A DNA stretch of 22,806 bases from a virus. A program made the translations under genes and the position numbers. Shown here one piece after another: positions 11,688-20,104 of this stretch. The notes under the pieces are model-generated. The model ran no database searches. It worked only from the letters and a program-made list of their open reading frames with translations, and was not told the DNA's origin. Location: the IMG/VR virus record IMGVR_UViG_3300033985_000077, positions 1 to 22,806 of that record; one strand, given 5' to 3'. Positions within the stretch are counted from its first letter, which is position 1. Each line of letters starts with the position of its first letter.

Positions 11688-13615
11688 GTGCCCTCCTCAT
11701 AACATACGACACCCATTGATGTCAAGTAATCTTTGGAATGTGACCAACCCTTACCCGTTATTTTTTCGGCTTGTGTGGCCTCCCACCAATTTTTACCGGG
11801 TATAGAAAAATCAATCCTAAGTGGGATCCTTAATTCGGGTCGGTCCTCGATAAGATATTTGATTCTTTCCAAGTGTTTTTTTGCATTGTCACAAGACAGA
11901 CTGATTGAATATTCATCGTGAATCGAAAGCAGCAGCCGACCCCCGCTCTCCGCCTCCAAGTATTCACATATCCGGCAGATGTTTTCTTTGTTGAGATCCG
12001 CACTTGAACCCTGATATATCAAACCAGATGCCTTGTGTGTGAATTTCCCACCGGGAAAGCGAATATGCCGACCTTTCAAGGTGCGAACATAACCCCGGGA
12101 CTTAGCCACGGCGGAAGCGTTTTTTGCCATCTCCTTGACACCAGGAACAGCATCATAGTACTTGGCCATGACAGCGAGGGTTTCCTCCCCCGGCTTCAAA
12201 ATCTCCCGCTCTTCAGTGTCGTCCTTAAATTTGACTTTTTCGATGGTAAAGGGGAGGCCCATCTTTTCAGCTAATCTCCCTCCGCCCATATTAAATACCA
12301 TGGCAAGGTTGATTTGCTTGGCGTTCGCCTGTCCGGATCTGGTGGCGTTCCGGGGCAAGCCGGTCATATCTGCCACAACCTGGTGAATGTCGAGATCAGG
12401 ATTTTCCCGATAAGCTTGATTCAGGGAAGGTGCATTGACATAATGTGCAAAGATACGGAATTCATGCTGGTCTAGGTCCCCGTACGCCCAACCCTGGCCA
12501 TCATCAGGTAAAAATATCGGACGCACCAGCGAGGCGATCTCCTTATCCCTGCTGGGTATTTGCTGGAGAGCCGGATTGGAATATGAAAGCCTTCCCGTAC
12601 CAGTGCCCTCAACCCCGCCGCTGCTTTCGGACTTGGTTTGGTTGATGTTGGGGTGTACCCTACCATTGTGGGTGTGTTCAATCACGTGCTTGGCCAGAAA
12701 TGTGTCCCGGGTCTTCATGTACTTGCGGCATCTTAAGATTAACTTGGCCGCAGGATGTGTCATAGCCAGAAGCTGGTCTGCTCCTATGGATGGTTGATCT
12801 CCACTGGTGGCCGGGAGAGGTGTACCGTCACATGCTATCCATACACCATCTTTATTCTTCTTCGGGTTGAACAGTTTTTTGATTGACCCAGATGGGTTTG
12901 GGTTCACATGAAACCCGGCCACCTTATCCAATTCTTTCTGGATTTGGTCAATCTTGACAGTCAATTTATCTATGGTTTTGTGGGCCAAATCCACATCAAC
13001 TCTTATACCACGCCTTTCCATGTCAAAAATAAAAGGAAAAAGCCTCATCTCAAGGGCGTGAACCTGTTGTAGACACTGCCTTTTTATTTCCTTTTGCTGC
13101 CACATCCACAATTCCATGGCAACCCTGCTGTCCATCTTGGCGTATTCTTCAACCACGCTTTTTGGTGCCCTGCTGATATTTTTCATCTGGGCGGTACGTG
13201 TTGGTTGCCCACCAAATAATCCGGCCAACTTTTCATATATGGTTGAATCTTTTCGTTTACCGATATATTTTTGGGCCAGTGAATCAAGATCGTATTTGAA
13301 CAAATGTTCATCAATCAAAGCGGCATTGATCATAGTGCACTCAACCCGCCGGGGGTCAATCACAATGCCCTCATTTAGGAGCATGTGCATATCAAATTTG
13401 ACATTGTGATTGACAACCTTGTTTATTTTGGGGGCTTGGTCCCTGAGCCATGCAAAAAGGCCCTCATCCACCCGGCTGTCGAAATAATAATCCCGGATCT
13501 CACCCCCATCAAAGGTAGACACTGCAACACCAAAAACCTTGTCTCTGTACCACTCCACACCTGTGGTTTCTACGTCTATTGAAACCACTTCATATCTGTC
13601 TAGATTCGGGTACAT
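11684..13615 (-). CDS. Family A DNA polymerase with 3'-5' exonuclease, DpoZ candidate
   Basis: This 643-aa polymerase is Klenow-like, with no 5'-3' exonuclease domain. Exonuclease motifs are SIDVETTG (D14, E16), NHNVKFDMHML and YAKMDSRVA. Polymerase motif A is YGDLDQHEFRIFAHY, motif B spans RSGQANAKQINLAMVFNMGG, and motif C is LSIHDEYSI. In the O helix the usual NFGxxYG is changed to NLAMVFN, so the Phe, Tyr and Gly positions that shape the nucleotide site are Leu, Phe and Asn. Known Z phages of the phiVC8 type use a family A polymerase (DpoZ) that prefers dZTP; the neighbouring purZ cluster makes that likely here. ATG at 13615 has GAGGTG upstream; a GTG two codons earlier is possible. Confidence 0.9.
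   Translation of the reverse strand: MYPNLDRYEVVSIDVETTGVEWYRDKVFGVAVSTFDGGEIRDYYFDSRVDEGLFAWLRDQAPKINKVVNHNVKFDMHMLLNEGIVIDPRRVECTMINAALIDEHLFKYDLDSLAQKYIGKRKDSTIYEKLAGLFGGQPTRTAQMKNISRAPKSVVEEYAKMDSRVAMELWMWQQKEIKRQCLQQVHALEMRLFPFIFDMERRGIRVDVDLAHKTIDKLTVKIDQIQKELDKVAGFHVNPNPSGSIKKLFNPKKNKDGVWIACDGTPLPATSGDQPSIGADQLLAMTHPAAKLILRCRKYMKTRDTFLAKHVIEHTHNGRVHPNINQTKSESSGGVEGTGTGRLSYSNPALQQIPSRDKEIASLVRPIFLPDDGQGWAYGDLDQHEFRIFAHYVNAPSLNQAYRENPDLDIHQVVADMTGLPRNATRSGQANAKQINLAMVFNMGGGRLAEKMGLPFTIEKVKFKDDTEEREILKPGEETLAVMAKYYDAVPGVKEMAKNASAVAKSRGYVRTLKGRHIRFPGGKFTHKASGLIYQGSSADLNKENICRICEYLEAESGGRLLLSIHDEYSISLSCDNAKKHLERIKYLIEDRPELRIPLRIDFSIPGKNWWEATQAEKITGKGWSHSKDYLTSMGVVCYEEGT
11696..11725 (-). 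promoter_or_regulatory. Possible internal promoter before the zinc ribbon, ssb and purZ string
   Basis: TTGACA (11720-11725) and TATGAG (11696-11701) are 18 bases apart on the minus strand, inside the last codons of the polymerase gene. The -35 is followed by TCAATGGG, matching the promoter family at 6806, 7782 and 16349 (TTG-N4-CAA is kept). The -10 is weak, and a start here would fall almost at the zinc-ribbon ATG, so it would chiefly serve ssb and the purZ string. Confidence 0.4.
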
Positions 13616-13617
13616 AT

Positions 13618-15045
13618 TCACCTCAACATGGGGAGAGGGTTATCATCAAAGACAATATCCAGGGTATGTTTAGCCCGGGTCACGCCAACATAGAAAACCC
13701 GGATTTCCCCATCCGGGTTGTTGTGTAAGGCCTCGGCACTCCGGGCATTCATGGCATTTATCAGGATAACCCTTTCAGCTTCCCGGCCCTTACTACCATG
13801 AATCGATGACAGGTGAATTGTGGGTCTGACATTCAGACCATACCGGGTTTCAACCTCAGCCAAGTAATTGATATCAGCATACCTACCCACGGCGATATCT
13901 GTCCAGTGTTTTTTGTTTAAGAATGAAAAATCATCAGCATCGATTTCCCGGGACTGCCCCGGAAACACTCTTTTCATGGCCCTGCGCTCGGCCTCTGTTG
14001 CCATGCTGCAGTGCATTGCGTTGAAATTCTTCCCACAGGCCACCAAAGCTTTTACGGCCCTGGCCAGATAAGATTGCATCACCCCAGGTTTTCCGGAGTC
14101 AGTGATGTATGGTGTGTTCGACTCAATCAATTTTTGCTCGATGTCATTCCTCAAAGAATGGTTACGGTACAAAATCAAGACGTCCTCACCGTGCGTGATC
14201 GGGTTTAGATTCCACACTGTGTCAAATTTCCGGACCCGTCCGCTTTCCGTTCTTGGTTTGTATATCTTTTCCTGTCGTTTGGATATTTGGTTTATGAGAT
14301 CGGTTGCCAGTGTATGTACGCTGGCTGGGATTCTATACGACTGATCCAAGATTTTGATTCCAGAGGCATACCTTTCAGCGAATTTGTTCATACCGGCGGG
14401 GTCGGCACCCCCAAACACATATATGGACTGGTCATCATCTCCAGCCACAAACACTCTTTTCATATTTGCTGCCCAAGATTCGACCAACTTCCACTGCAGG
14501 GGTGATAAATCTTGGGCCTCATCAATAAAGAGGTTTTCATAATTAATCGTGGTCCCGTATGCCAACTCCAACATATCTGTGAAGTCCACCAGACCGTAGG
14601 CCTTCTTAAATTCTTCATACTTCTGAACAAAAAATCTGAATTCTTCCGGGGATCCGTCCCGGACGGTATGATCATAGGTTTCGCCAAGTTCGCTGCGCAG
14701 TTTGTTTCTATGCATTGAATACAAAGCTAGATAAAAATCGCCAATCTGGGGTAATTCACCTTCTTCCGGATTTGAGCCCGTAATTTCAAACCCGGTCAAA
14801 CTGGCGAACTTCTTGAAATCGTCGCGACCGATGACCTGGTCCTTTGTAATCCCGGCACTCCGGAAGGCCAGGCTGTGGATGGTGGAAATATCAAAATCCA
14901 TACCCTTGCATCTGGAGGTCATTTCCGCCGCTGCCGCCCGGGTGAATGACACAAAACAAGATTTGCCCTTGGTGCTTTTCATAATATCGATCAAGGTGGT
15001 TGATTTGCCACAGCCGGGAGGCCCAAATATTACGGTGCTTTCCAT
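13618..15045 (-). CDS. UvrD/Rep-type superfamily 1 DNA helicase
   Basis: This 475-aa protein is a short UvrD-like helicase. Motif I is GPPGCGKST (residues 8-16), motif II is FIDEAQDLSP, motif III is VAGDDDQSIYVFGG, motif V includes LSSIHGSKGREAERVIL and motif VI is VFYVGVTRAKHTLD. It should unwind DNA 3'-5' during replication or repair. Cellular UvrD/Rep proteins are about 670-720 aa; the inserted 1B/2B domains look shortened here. AGAGG lies upstream of the ATG, after a perfect hairpin in the intergenic gap. Its stop lies just before the polymerase ATG, placing the two in one transcript. Confidence 0.9.
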   Translation of the reverse strand: MESTVIFGPPGCGKSTTLIDIMKSTKGKSCFVSFTRAAAAEMTSRCKGMDFDISTIHSLAFRSAGITKDQVIGRDDFKKFASLTGFEITGSNPEEGELPQIGDFYLALYSMHRNKLRSELGETYDHTVRDGSPEEFRFFVQKYEEFKKAYGLVDFTDMLELAYGTTINYENLFIDEAQDLSPLQWKLVESWAANMKRVFVAGDDDQSIYVFGGADPAGMNKFAERYASGIKILDQSYRIPASVHTLATDLINQISKRQEKIYKPRTESGRVRKFDTVWNLNPITHGEDVLILYRNHSLRNDIEQKLIESNTPYITDSGKPGVMQSYLARAVKALVACGKNFNAMHCSMATEAERRAMKRVFPGQSREIDADDFSFLNKKHWTDIAVGRYADINYLAEVETRYGLNVRPTIHLSSIHGSKGREAERVILINAMNARSAEALHNNPDGEIRVFYVGVTRAKHTLDIVFDDNPLPMLR

Positions 15046-15061
15046 CGTTATCCTCTCTTAT

Positions 15062-15085
15062 AATGGGGGCCGAAAGGCCCCCATT
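15062..15085 (-). terminator. 10-bp perfect stem between replication genes
   Basis: AATGGGGGCC (15062-15071) pairs completely with GGCCCCCATT (15076-15085) around a four-base loop, in the gap between the 243-aa gene and the uvrD-type gene. No T-run follows in leftward direction, and the downstream genes appear to belong to the same block. It is therefore more likely an attenuator, RNA-processing site or stabilising stem than a full terminator. Confidence 0.5.
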
Positions 15086-15090
15086 GTGAC

Positions 15091-15822
15091 TTAGAATTCC
15101 GGGCCTTCTTCGGTGTCGGTGTCCATGCCGTCATAACTGCGGTCGGCAGTCGCCGCGCCGGCCATAATAAGTTTATACACTCCCTCGGCCTTCCTGTATG
15201 TGGGTTCATCCACATACCCCAGATTTATAACCTTAAAAGTGTAAAACTCCTGGCCATTCTTGTTTTCGGTCAGCACACCGGTCAGCTTGTACCGGCGGGA
15301 GAATCTGTCGCCGCCATTGATACGGACCAAAGAATTGAAAATCTTGGATACCTTGAGTTTCGATTTAGCCATCGAGATGACCGCTTCCCCCCATGTGTTT
15401 TCTTCCTTGACCAAGCAGAAATGCTGATGGGTCAACACGGCCTCCCACTCTTCCGGCTTTTCCAGGGTGGCCCTGACTTCCTCAGCTTCTTCCATGGACG
15501 GGAAAGCGCCACCGAATCCGCCGCCGAGCTTCTGATCCCGCCATAGAATGTACTCCCGCTTGAATACCACCGGCACAATCTCAATGCTGGTGCCGTAATT
15601 TTTGCGGGTGACGGAATTGTACAGCATACCCTCTTCGATCCCTTCGATATATTCGGGGGCATTTTTCTTGCGGACCTTGGACAGGCTCTGCACAATCTCG
15701 ATGCGGGGGATGATGAGATCTTCATGCGCTACATCCTCGGAACCCCGGTTGCCTTTCATGTTCCGCAGGAATTCGGGGACGTTGGTGTTGACTTCCATAA
15801 TTTTGTCTTCTTTCTTACTCAT
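15091..15822 (-). CDS. Unknown replication-block protein with acidic tail (243 aa)
   Basis: I do not recognise a named family with certainty. The protein has an N-terminal lead (MSKKEDKIMEVNTNVPEFLR), a central part with HEDLIIPRIEIVQSLSKVRK and GMLYNSVTRKNYGTSIEIVP, a Gly-rich loop (LGGGFGGAFPSMEEAEEVRA), and an OB-like beta region (RRYKLTGVLTENKNGQEFYT). It ends in an acidic tip with a final Phe (DTDTEEGPEF). Acidic tails ending in Phe are seen on phage and bacterial ssDNA-binding proteins such as T7 gp2.5, so a second SSB is a reasonable guess. AAGGAG precedes the ATG. It lies between a 157-aa unknown and the UvrD-type helicase. Confidence 0.7.
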   Translation of the reverse strand: MSKKEDKIMEVNTNVPEFLRNMKGNRGSEDVAHEDLIIPRIEIVQSLSKVRKKNAPEYIEGIEEGMLYNSVTRKNYGTSIEIVPVVFKREYILWRDQKLGGGFGGAFPSMEEAEEVRATLEKPEEWEAVLTHQHFCLVKEENTWGEAVISMAKSKLKVSKIFNSLVRINGGDRFSRRYKLTGVLTENKNGQEFYTFKVINLGYVDEPTYRKAEGVYKLIMAGAATADRSYDGMDTDTEEGPEF

Positions 15823-15833
15823 TTTCTTGCTCC

Positions 15834-16307
15834 TTACTTTTTAATTTGCGCTCTGGTGAAAGGGTTTACATTGAACACACCTTCGGGTAATTCTTCGCCC
15901 GCTGCCAAATGCTTTTTAATTATACTCTTCAACGTGCTGGAATTGACCGTCTCAATGATGGCATCTTCATGACCATTTTCCGTTAACCAGTCATAGGCAA
16001 CCTCCTTTTGATCTTTTACGATTGAAACATTGTAGTCAGATGTGAGGTACACTGTGCCAACACCCTCAACCCTGATATTTTCAATTTCAGCCTTGTCCAT
16101 GGCTTCGGGGGTGGCCACATACCGTATGAAATCAAAACACTTCTGCAATTCCTTTTTCAACCGGTCTGCCGCTTCCAACGCTTCGCCTACTGCGTATTGG
16201 ATCTTGACGATATCCACAACGGATTTTTGGTTGAGGATATCCTTCTGATCGTCCGTGAAAGTGTACCCTATCCCCTCGATGGTCTTGGTGATTTCTTCGA
16301 TTTTCAC
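15834..16307 (-). CDS. Hypothetical replication-block protein (157 aa)
   Basis: The protein starts at GTG behind AGGAGAAGG and reads MKIEEITKTIEGIGYTFTDD. It is largely helical in its first half (AVGEALEAADRLKKELQKCF), then has a short beta region (VEGVGTVYLTSDYNVSIVKD) and a conserved-looking end (SSTLKSIIKKHLAAGEELPE followed by GVFNVNPFTRAQIKK). The pattern suggests a phage family often placed beside SSB-type genes, but I cannot name it. It lies 11 bases before the 243-aa gene and just after a strong promoter, so the two are probably co-expressed early. Confidence 0.65.
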   Translation of the reverse strand: MKIEEITKTIEGIGYTFTDDQKDILNQKSVVDIVKIQYAVGEALEAADRLKKELQKCFDFIRYVATPEAMDKAEIENIRVEGVGTVYLTSDYNVSIVKDQKEVAYDWLTENGHEDAIIETVNSSTLKSIIKKHLAAGEELPEGVFNVNPFTRAQIKK

Positions 16308-16321
16308 GCCTTCTCCTTTCT

Positions 16322-16379
16322 AGTATATATATATATATGTTATGCCTTATTATAGCACGGGAAGCCCATTGCTGTCAAT
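16322..16379 (-). promoter_or_regulatory. Strong leftward promoter with ATTG-N4-CAAT site and TA-repeat leader
   Basis: TTGACA (16373-16378) and a perfect TATAAT (16349-16354) are 18 bases apart on the minus strand. The -35 lies in ATTG-N4-CAAT (16368-16379), and GGGCTTCC fills the spacer, as in the promoters at 6806 and 7782. Downstream, an alternating TA run (about 16324-16338) forms the leader before the 157-aa gene. This is the best promoter in the replication block and probably drives the helicase, polymerase and purZ genes. Confidence 0.75.
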
Positions 16380-16700
16380 ATGTTCGTCGGGCCGGAATCG
16401 AATCGGCAGATATGATTGTCTATATCCGTCCCACTGCAGGATATGTATATACCCCTTTTTGGCCATGGCCAAGTGGAAGGCATACCCAAGCAAAATCGGG
16501 CTTCCGGTCAAAAGTAAAAAATCGACATCCGGGTCAAAATTCATCATACCGGTGGCAATGTCGGACAAAACTTGTTTGTTGATCAGACTGTTTTTCATAG
16601 GTGAATAATCTTTGGCGGTCATAAACACCACCTCACCATAGTTTTCGGCGTCCGTGTAATTGAGCCGGGGGTTTTCCTGAACTACAAATACCTTGGCCAT
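16350..16700 (-). CDS. Conserved-type phage protein of unknown function (116 aa)
   Basis: From the ATG at 16700 (AAGGAG just upstream) the protein reads MAKVFVVQENPRLNYTDAEN. It continues with GEVVFMTAKDYSPM, a helix, then VDFLLLTGSPILLGYAFHLA and HILQWDGYRQSYLPIRF. The strand-helix-strand order with DFLLLTGSP and the LxWDxxxxxYxP end is a pattern I associate with a widespread phage protein near replication genes, but its function is not known. The frame extends upstream to 16772 without a ribosome site. Its 3' end overlaps the strong promoter at 16349-16379. Confidence 0.65.
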   Translation of the reverse strand: MAKVFVVQENPRLNYTDAENYGEVVFMTAKDYSPMKNSLINKQVLSDIATGMMNFDPDVDFLLLTGSPILLGYAFHLAMAKKGYIHILQWDGYRQSYLPIRFRPDEHIDSNGLPVL

Positions 16701-16762
16701 GTTTTCTCCTTCTTCACTGTTGTCATTTGCGGTCGGGTCGTTACCATCCCGGCCACATCTGT

Positions 16763-16791
16763 ATATCACCACATACGGCCCACCCTGTCAA
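16763..16791 (-). promoter_or_regulatory. Weak leftward promoter candidate
   Basis: TTGACA (16786-16791) is perfect and followed 17 bases later by TGATAT (16763-16768), a poor -10. It lies in the 98-base gap between the SNF2-type helicase stop and the 116-aa gene start, so it may add transcription for that gene. Confidence 0.4.
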
Positions 16792-16798
16792 TGGGTAT

Positions 16799-18559
16799 TT
16801 AGACCATATCCATCACCATGTCCCGGAAAGACGAGGCCTTCGAGGGGATGTCGGACAATCTCTCCTTCACATATGTTGCCAGATCCTTCTTTTCTTTCAA
16901 GGCGGCAAGCACCAACTCTTCAACAGAATCCTTCATAATAACATCCGTGTATGTCACTTTCTGGGTGGTCCCCTTGCGGTGGTTCCGGTCTTCGCTCTGC
17001 GCCCGGTTCCCAAAACTGAAACTGTTGCTGAGGTATATTACATCGGAGCAGTTAGTGAAGGTGAAACCCGTCCCGCCAGCCTCTTGTGTTGACACCATAC
17101 ACCTACTTTGCTTTGATGTGAACAGTTCCAGGGCCTGTGTCCTTTCTCTCTGGTTCATACCACCAAAAATCTTGACGGCACTAATATTTGCTGCTTTAAG
17201 ATTGTCATATGTGGCATGCAACTCTAACAAGTGCCGGGTCCATATATTAAATTGTTTTTTGCCATATTCTGATATCATATCCATCAAGAAAATTTGTTTC
17301 GGATCTTTTGTTGGGTCCGTGATCCGGGTGAAGACCCGATTTTTCTTTTCACCATGGGATATGAAACCAGAGCAAACCTGCTGCAAGGCCAAGTATACTG
17401 CCAATATATTTTCGAGTACGATGGTTGTGGGTCCGCCAACCGCCAACACTTCCGCCAGCCTTTCCTTTTTTAGGCTGTCGTATATTTTCCGCTGTTCTTT
17501 TGTCATGTCCAACCGCACCGGATCCATATACACTTTCGGCGGCAGATCCATCATTTCTTCTTTGGATATCTGAATTGTCCACGGGGAAATGGAGGCTGTC
17601 AGTTCCTCGATATTATCATACCCAATTACCTCTTTGTTTTTATACCCACCCCTGATTGTGTACCGGTTTTTGAATGAGTAATAGTCCCCGATACCTATGA
17701 TGTCCGGGTCCAAGAATTCGTATTGGGAATAGAGGTCAAGAATGGAATTCAATATCATGGTGCCGGTGCCAATATACCGGTATTCAGCCAGTCGCCCCAA
17801 GCTGATCACATTTTTGGTTCTGTTGCTTTCTGGGTTTTTTATCAGATGGGATTCATCCACCACCATGGCGCATCTGTTGGCACTCAAAAACTTCACAAGC
17901 CATTCGAACAGGTGCCCTCCCCCCAGCCTTTGGCTGAGAGACTCGATACCCACAGCCACGAATCTCATATTGCCCGACTTCTTAATCAAAGTGTAGGCCT
18001 TCTTTCTTTTGGCCTCCGTGCTGAGATCCGGCTTGAATACGTCATAAACCTCAAGGGGGGTGTGCTTCCTCACCTCATTTTGGATGTTATCACACAAAGA
18101 AACCTTTGTCATGATCACCATGGCATCTATAATACCCTGCTGAAACATGGCCGACCCAAGATCGGTATATATTTTTGATTTTCCGGTGCCCATCTCCATC
18201 GAGAAGCAAAAAACCTTTTTACCCCAGGCCATATTAAGGGCCTCCATCTGCTTCTGCATTGGCGGCATACCCGGACGAAAAGAATATGACAGGGGGAAGG
18301 GTGTGATTTTTACTTCACTTTTCTTCTGGATGTTTTTTATTAGAGCCTTGGCCTTGTCATCAATAATCATCCTCCCGGCCTGGCTCTCAATATACTCAGC
18401 GTTCATCCTAAACCCGCGCAGGAACCATGCTTTTTTGGATTTCATGAATCTCCGGCTCGGTGCTTTTTGGGCTAAACCATTCAGATGAAAAGGTACGTAA
18501 AGAAGAAAGTTTTCTCCCTTATCATCCGTTGTGACCATTGCTTTAGAATTCGGGTTCAA
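16799..18559 (-). CDS. SNF2-type superfamily 2 helicase
   Basis: This protein of about 586 aa has SNF2-like helicase motifs: motif I MEMGTGKS, motif II VVDESHLIKN (DESH box), motif III YIGTGTMILN, motif V QEAGGTGFTFTNCSDVIYLS and motif VI NRAQSEDRNHRKG. Phage SNF2 proteins are ATP-driven DNA translocases linked to replication or recombination. The start is uncertain. TTG at 18559 has the best ribosome site (GGGGGAG, four bases away). ATG at 18538, just after the primase stop, has none, and TTG at 18589 is a third choice. With the chosen start it overlaps the primase-polymerase gene by 17 bases, suggesting coupling. Confidence 0.9.
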   Translation of the reverse strand: MNPNSKAMVTTDDKGENFLLYVPFHLNGLAQKAPSRRFMKSKKAWFLRGFRMNAEYIESQAGRMIIDDKAKALIKNIQKKSEVKITPFPLSYSFRPGMPPMQKQMEALNMAWGKKVFCFSMEMGTGKSKIYTDLGSAMFQQGIIDAMVIMTKVSLCDNIQNEVRKHTPLEVYDVFKPDLSTEAKRKKAYTLIKKSGNMRFVAVGIESLSQRLGGGHLFEWLVKFLSANRCAMVVDESHLIKNPESNRTKNVISLGRLAEYRYIGTGTMILNSILDLYSQYEFLDPDIIGIGDYYSFKNRYTIRGGYKNKEVIGYDNIEELTASISPWTIQISKEEMMDLPPKVYMDPVRLDMTKEQRKIYDSLKKERLAEVLAVGGPTTIVLENILAVYLALQQVCSGFISHGEKKNRVFTRITDPTKDPKQIFLMDMISEYGKKQFNIWTRHLLELHATYDNLKAANISAVKIFGGMNQRERTQALELFTSKQSRCMVSTQEAGGTGFTFTNCSDVIYLSNSFSFGNRAQSEDRNHRKGTTQKVTYTDVIMKDSVEELVLAALKEKKDLATYVKERLSDIPSKASSFRDMVMDMV

Positions 18560-20096
18560 TTTTCTCCCCCTCCATTTTTGGTTGTTCAATCCTGTCCATC
18601 TCTACCGCCCACACATCCCTGACCACTGACCCGATACGTAAAGAAGTGTGCGTCACCTCGTGCCGCCTGAGTGCAAACCAAAGATTTGGCCCCCGCAATT
18701 CCTCAGCCCGATTTTTCCTCAAATAACTCACAAAATCAGACCCACGGAAATATATCAACTTCTTTCCATTCTTAAGCTGTACCACCGGGATACCACGCAA
18801 CAGCATTTTTCTGTCTTCGGTACTCTCGCCGGTCGATGTCATGTCGGCACGTTGCAGGAATGTTCGCAGGTGGGACCAAATCAGGCCGTGGCTGGAGGCA
18901 TCATCCGGGGCATCAACTAATACTGCTTCATTCATCAAGGTTTGCAGAATGGCCAACCATTTGTCCGCCTTCATGGGGGGAATTATCCGGGTCAATTTCT
19001 CTGCCACTGCCTCCCTGACCTTTTTGTAGTCCATAATATCTTGGGTGGTCAGATTCAATTCAAAGCCACCGTCCATTTCGAGCCCCCACCTGACTGGATC
19101 TGTCAAATACTTCTTCAACCCGGTGAATTTTGGGTGCTCACCCAGATTCATTGTGGTGTGTTCTTCTTTGGTGATACCAAACTTTCTATTAACACAAACA
19201 GAAGAATTACACAGGGATCTGCAAGGTTCCTCCCCGCATTTGTATCTATACGTTCTTCTTCCTACTGAAGTTATTGTCTTTTTTGCTTCACTGTACGGCA
19301 GAGGTGTGCTAAATATCTTGGCGTTCAAATCAAAAGCCTTGTCTTTCCATGTTTCCGGGTAGGCCTGTTTCAAATATATGCAAATATTGTACAGAGCTTC
19401 GTTCCTATACCCGGATGCCACACCATTCGATATCATCGCGCATATGCACGGCGGGGCTCCGTCATGGTTCCCCTCGCTCTTCTCGACCAGAACTTGGGCT
19501 GTGACCCGTCTGGACTCAGCAATCTCGACAAAGTATTCTATTGATATTCTCTTCCCACCCTCAACACACCACCTCAAAGCTCCCTCTGAGTATGCATCAA
19601 AATTACATATGTTGATCCAGTTCCCAAGTTGCTGACCTTCCTTGTCCTTGAGCAACTTATCCTGCTTGGGGAATACCTCCGCCCCGGTGAAGTACAATTC
19701 GCTGGCCCACTTCGCCAACACTTTCCTGACCAGCCTGGCGGGCACGGCCTCAGAACAAAACAAATATAAATGAGCCCCGCCGGATTTTGACCTACAAACC
19801 ATGAGAGGCAGATCCTTTGATCTTACTTCCTTTTCAAGTTCGTATAGGTCAATTTCCTTGGCATCCCCATGACAATCGATATCTATGGCACCCCACCAAC
19901 ATGTGTCATCATCGAGTATTGGTACAAGCCCGATTCCCCTCTTGCCGGAAATGTGATCCTCAAAATCCGTTTTTTCATATTTCGAGTGAAGGGTGTACAT
20001 ATTTTTGCCCGGGGTTTTTTGCCTGGGGTCAAACACACCCTTGCTCCTCTCATTGGAGATAAACAAATTCATAAACCTATCAACTATATCGGCCAT
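18543..20096 (-). CDS. Primase-polymerase (archaeo-eukaryotic primase type)
   Basis: This 517-aa protein has the AEP/PrimPol catalytic set: GAIDIDCHGD with D72 and D74, CRSKSGGAHLYLF with S103 and H109, and GAEVFPKQ with E140. A helical middle follows (GVASGYRNEALYNICIYLKQ, a PriCT-like region). A Cys cluster at C287, C292, C296 and C301 (CGEEPCRSLC, SSVC) probably holds zinc. The C-terminal 200 residues have no clear helicase motif. It would prime or start DNA synthesis. Z phage S-2L also encodes a PrimPol, whereas phiVC8-type phages carry DpoZ; here both a PrimPol and a family A polymerase are present. GAGGAGG precedes the ATG. It is the first leftward gene of the block. Confidence 0.88.
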   Translation of the reverse strand: MADIVDRFMNLFISNERSKGVFDPRQKTPGKNMYTLHSKYEKTDFEDHISGKRGIGLVPILDDDTCWWGAIDIDCHGDAKEIDLYELEKEVRSKDLPLMVCRSKSGGAHLYLFCSEAVPARLVRKVLAKWASELYFTGAEVFPKQDKLLKDKEGQQLGNWINICNFDAYSEGALRWCVEGGKRISIEYFVEIAESRRVTAQVLVEKSEGNHDGAPPCICAMISNGVASGYRNEALYNICIYLKQAYPETWKDKAFDLNAKIFSTPLPYSEAKKTITSVGRRTYRYKCGEEPCRSLCNSSVCVNRKFGITKEEHTTMNLGEHPKFTGLKKYLTDPVRWGLEMDGGFELNLTTQDIMDYKKVREAVAEKLTRIIPPMKADKWLAILQTLMNEAVLVDAPDDASSHGLIWSHLRTFLQRADMTSTGESTEDRKMLLRGIPVVQLKNGKKLIYFRGSDFVSYLRKNRAEELRGPNLWFALRRHEVTHTSLRIGSVVRDVWAVEMDRIEQPKMEGEKIEPEF

Positions 20097-20104
20097 ACGT
20101 CCTC

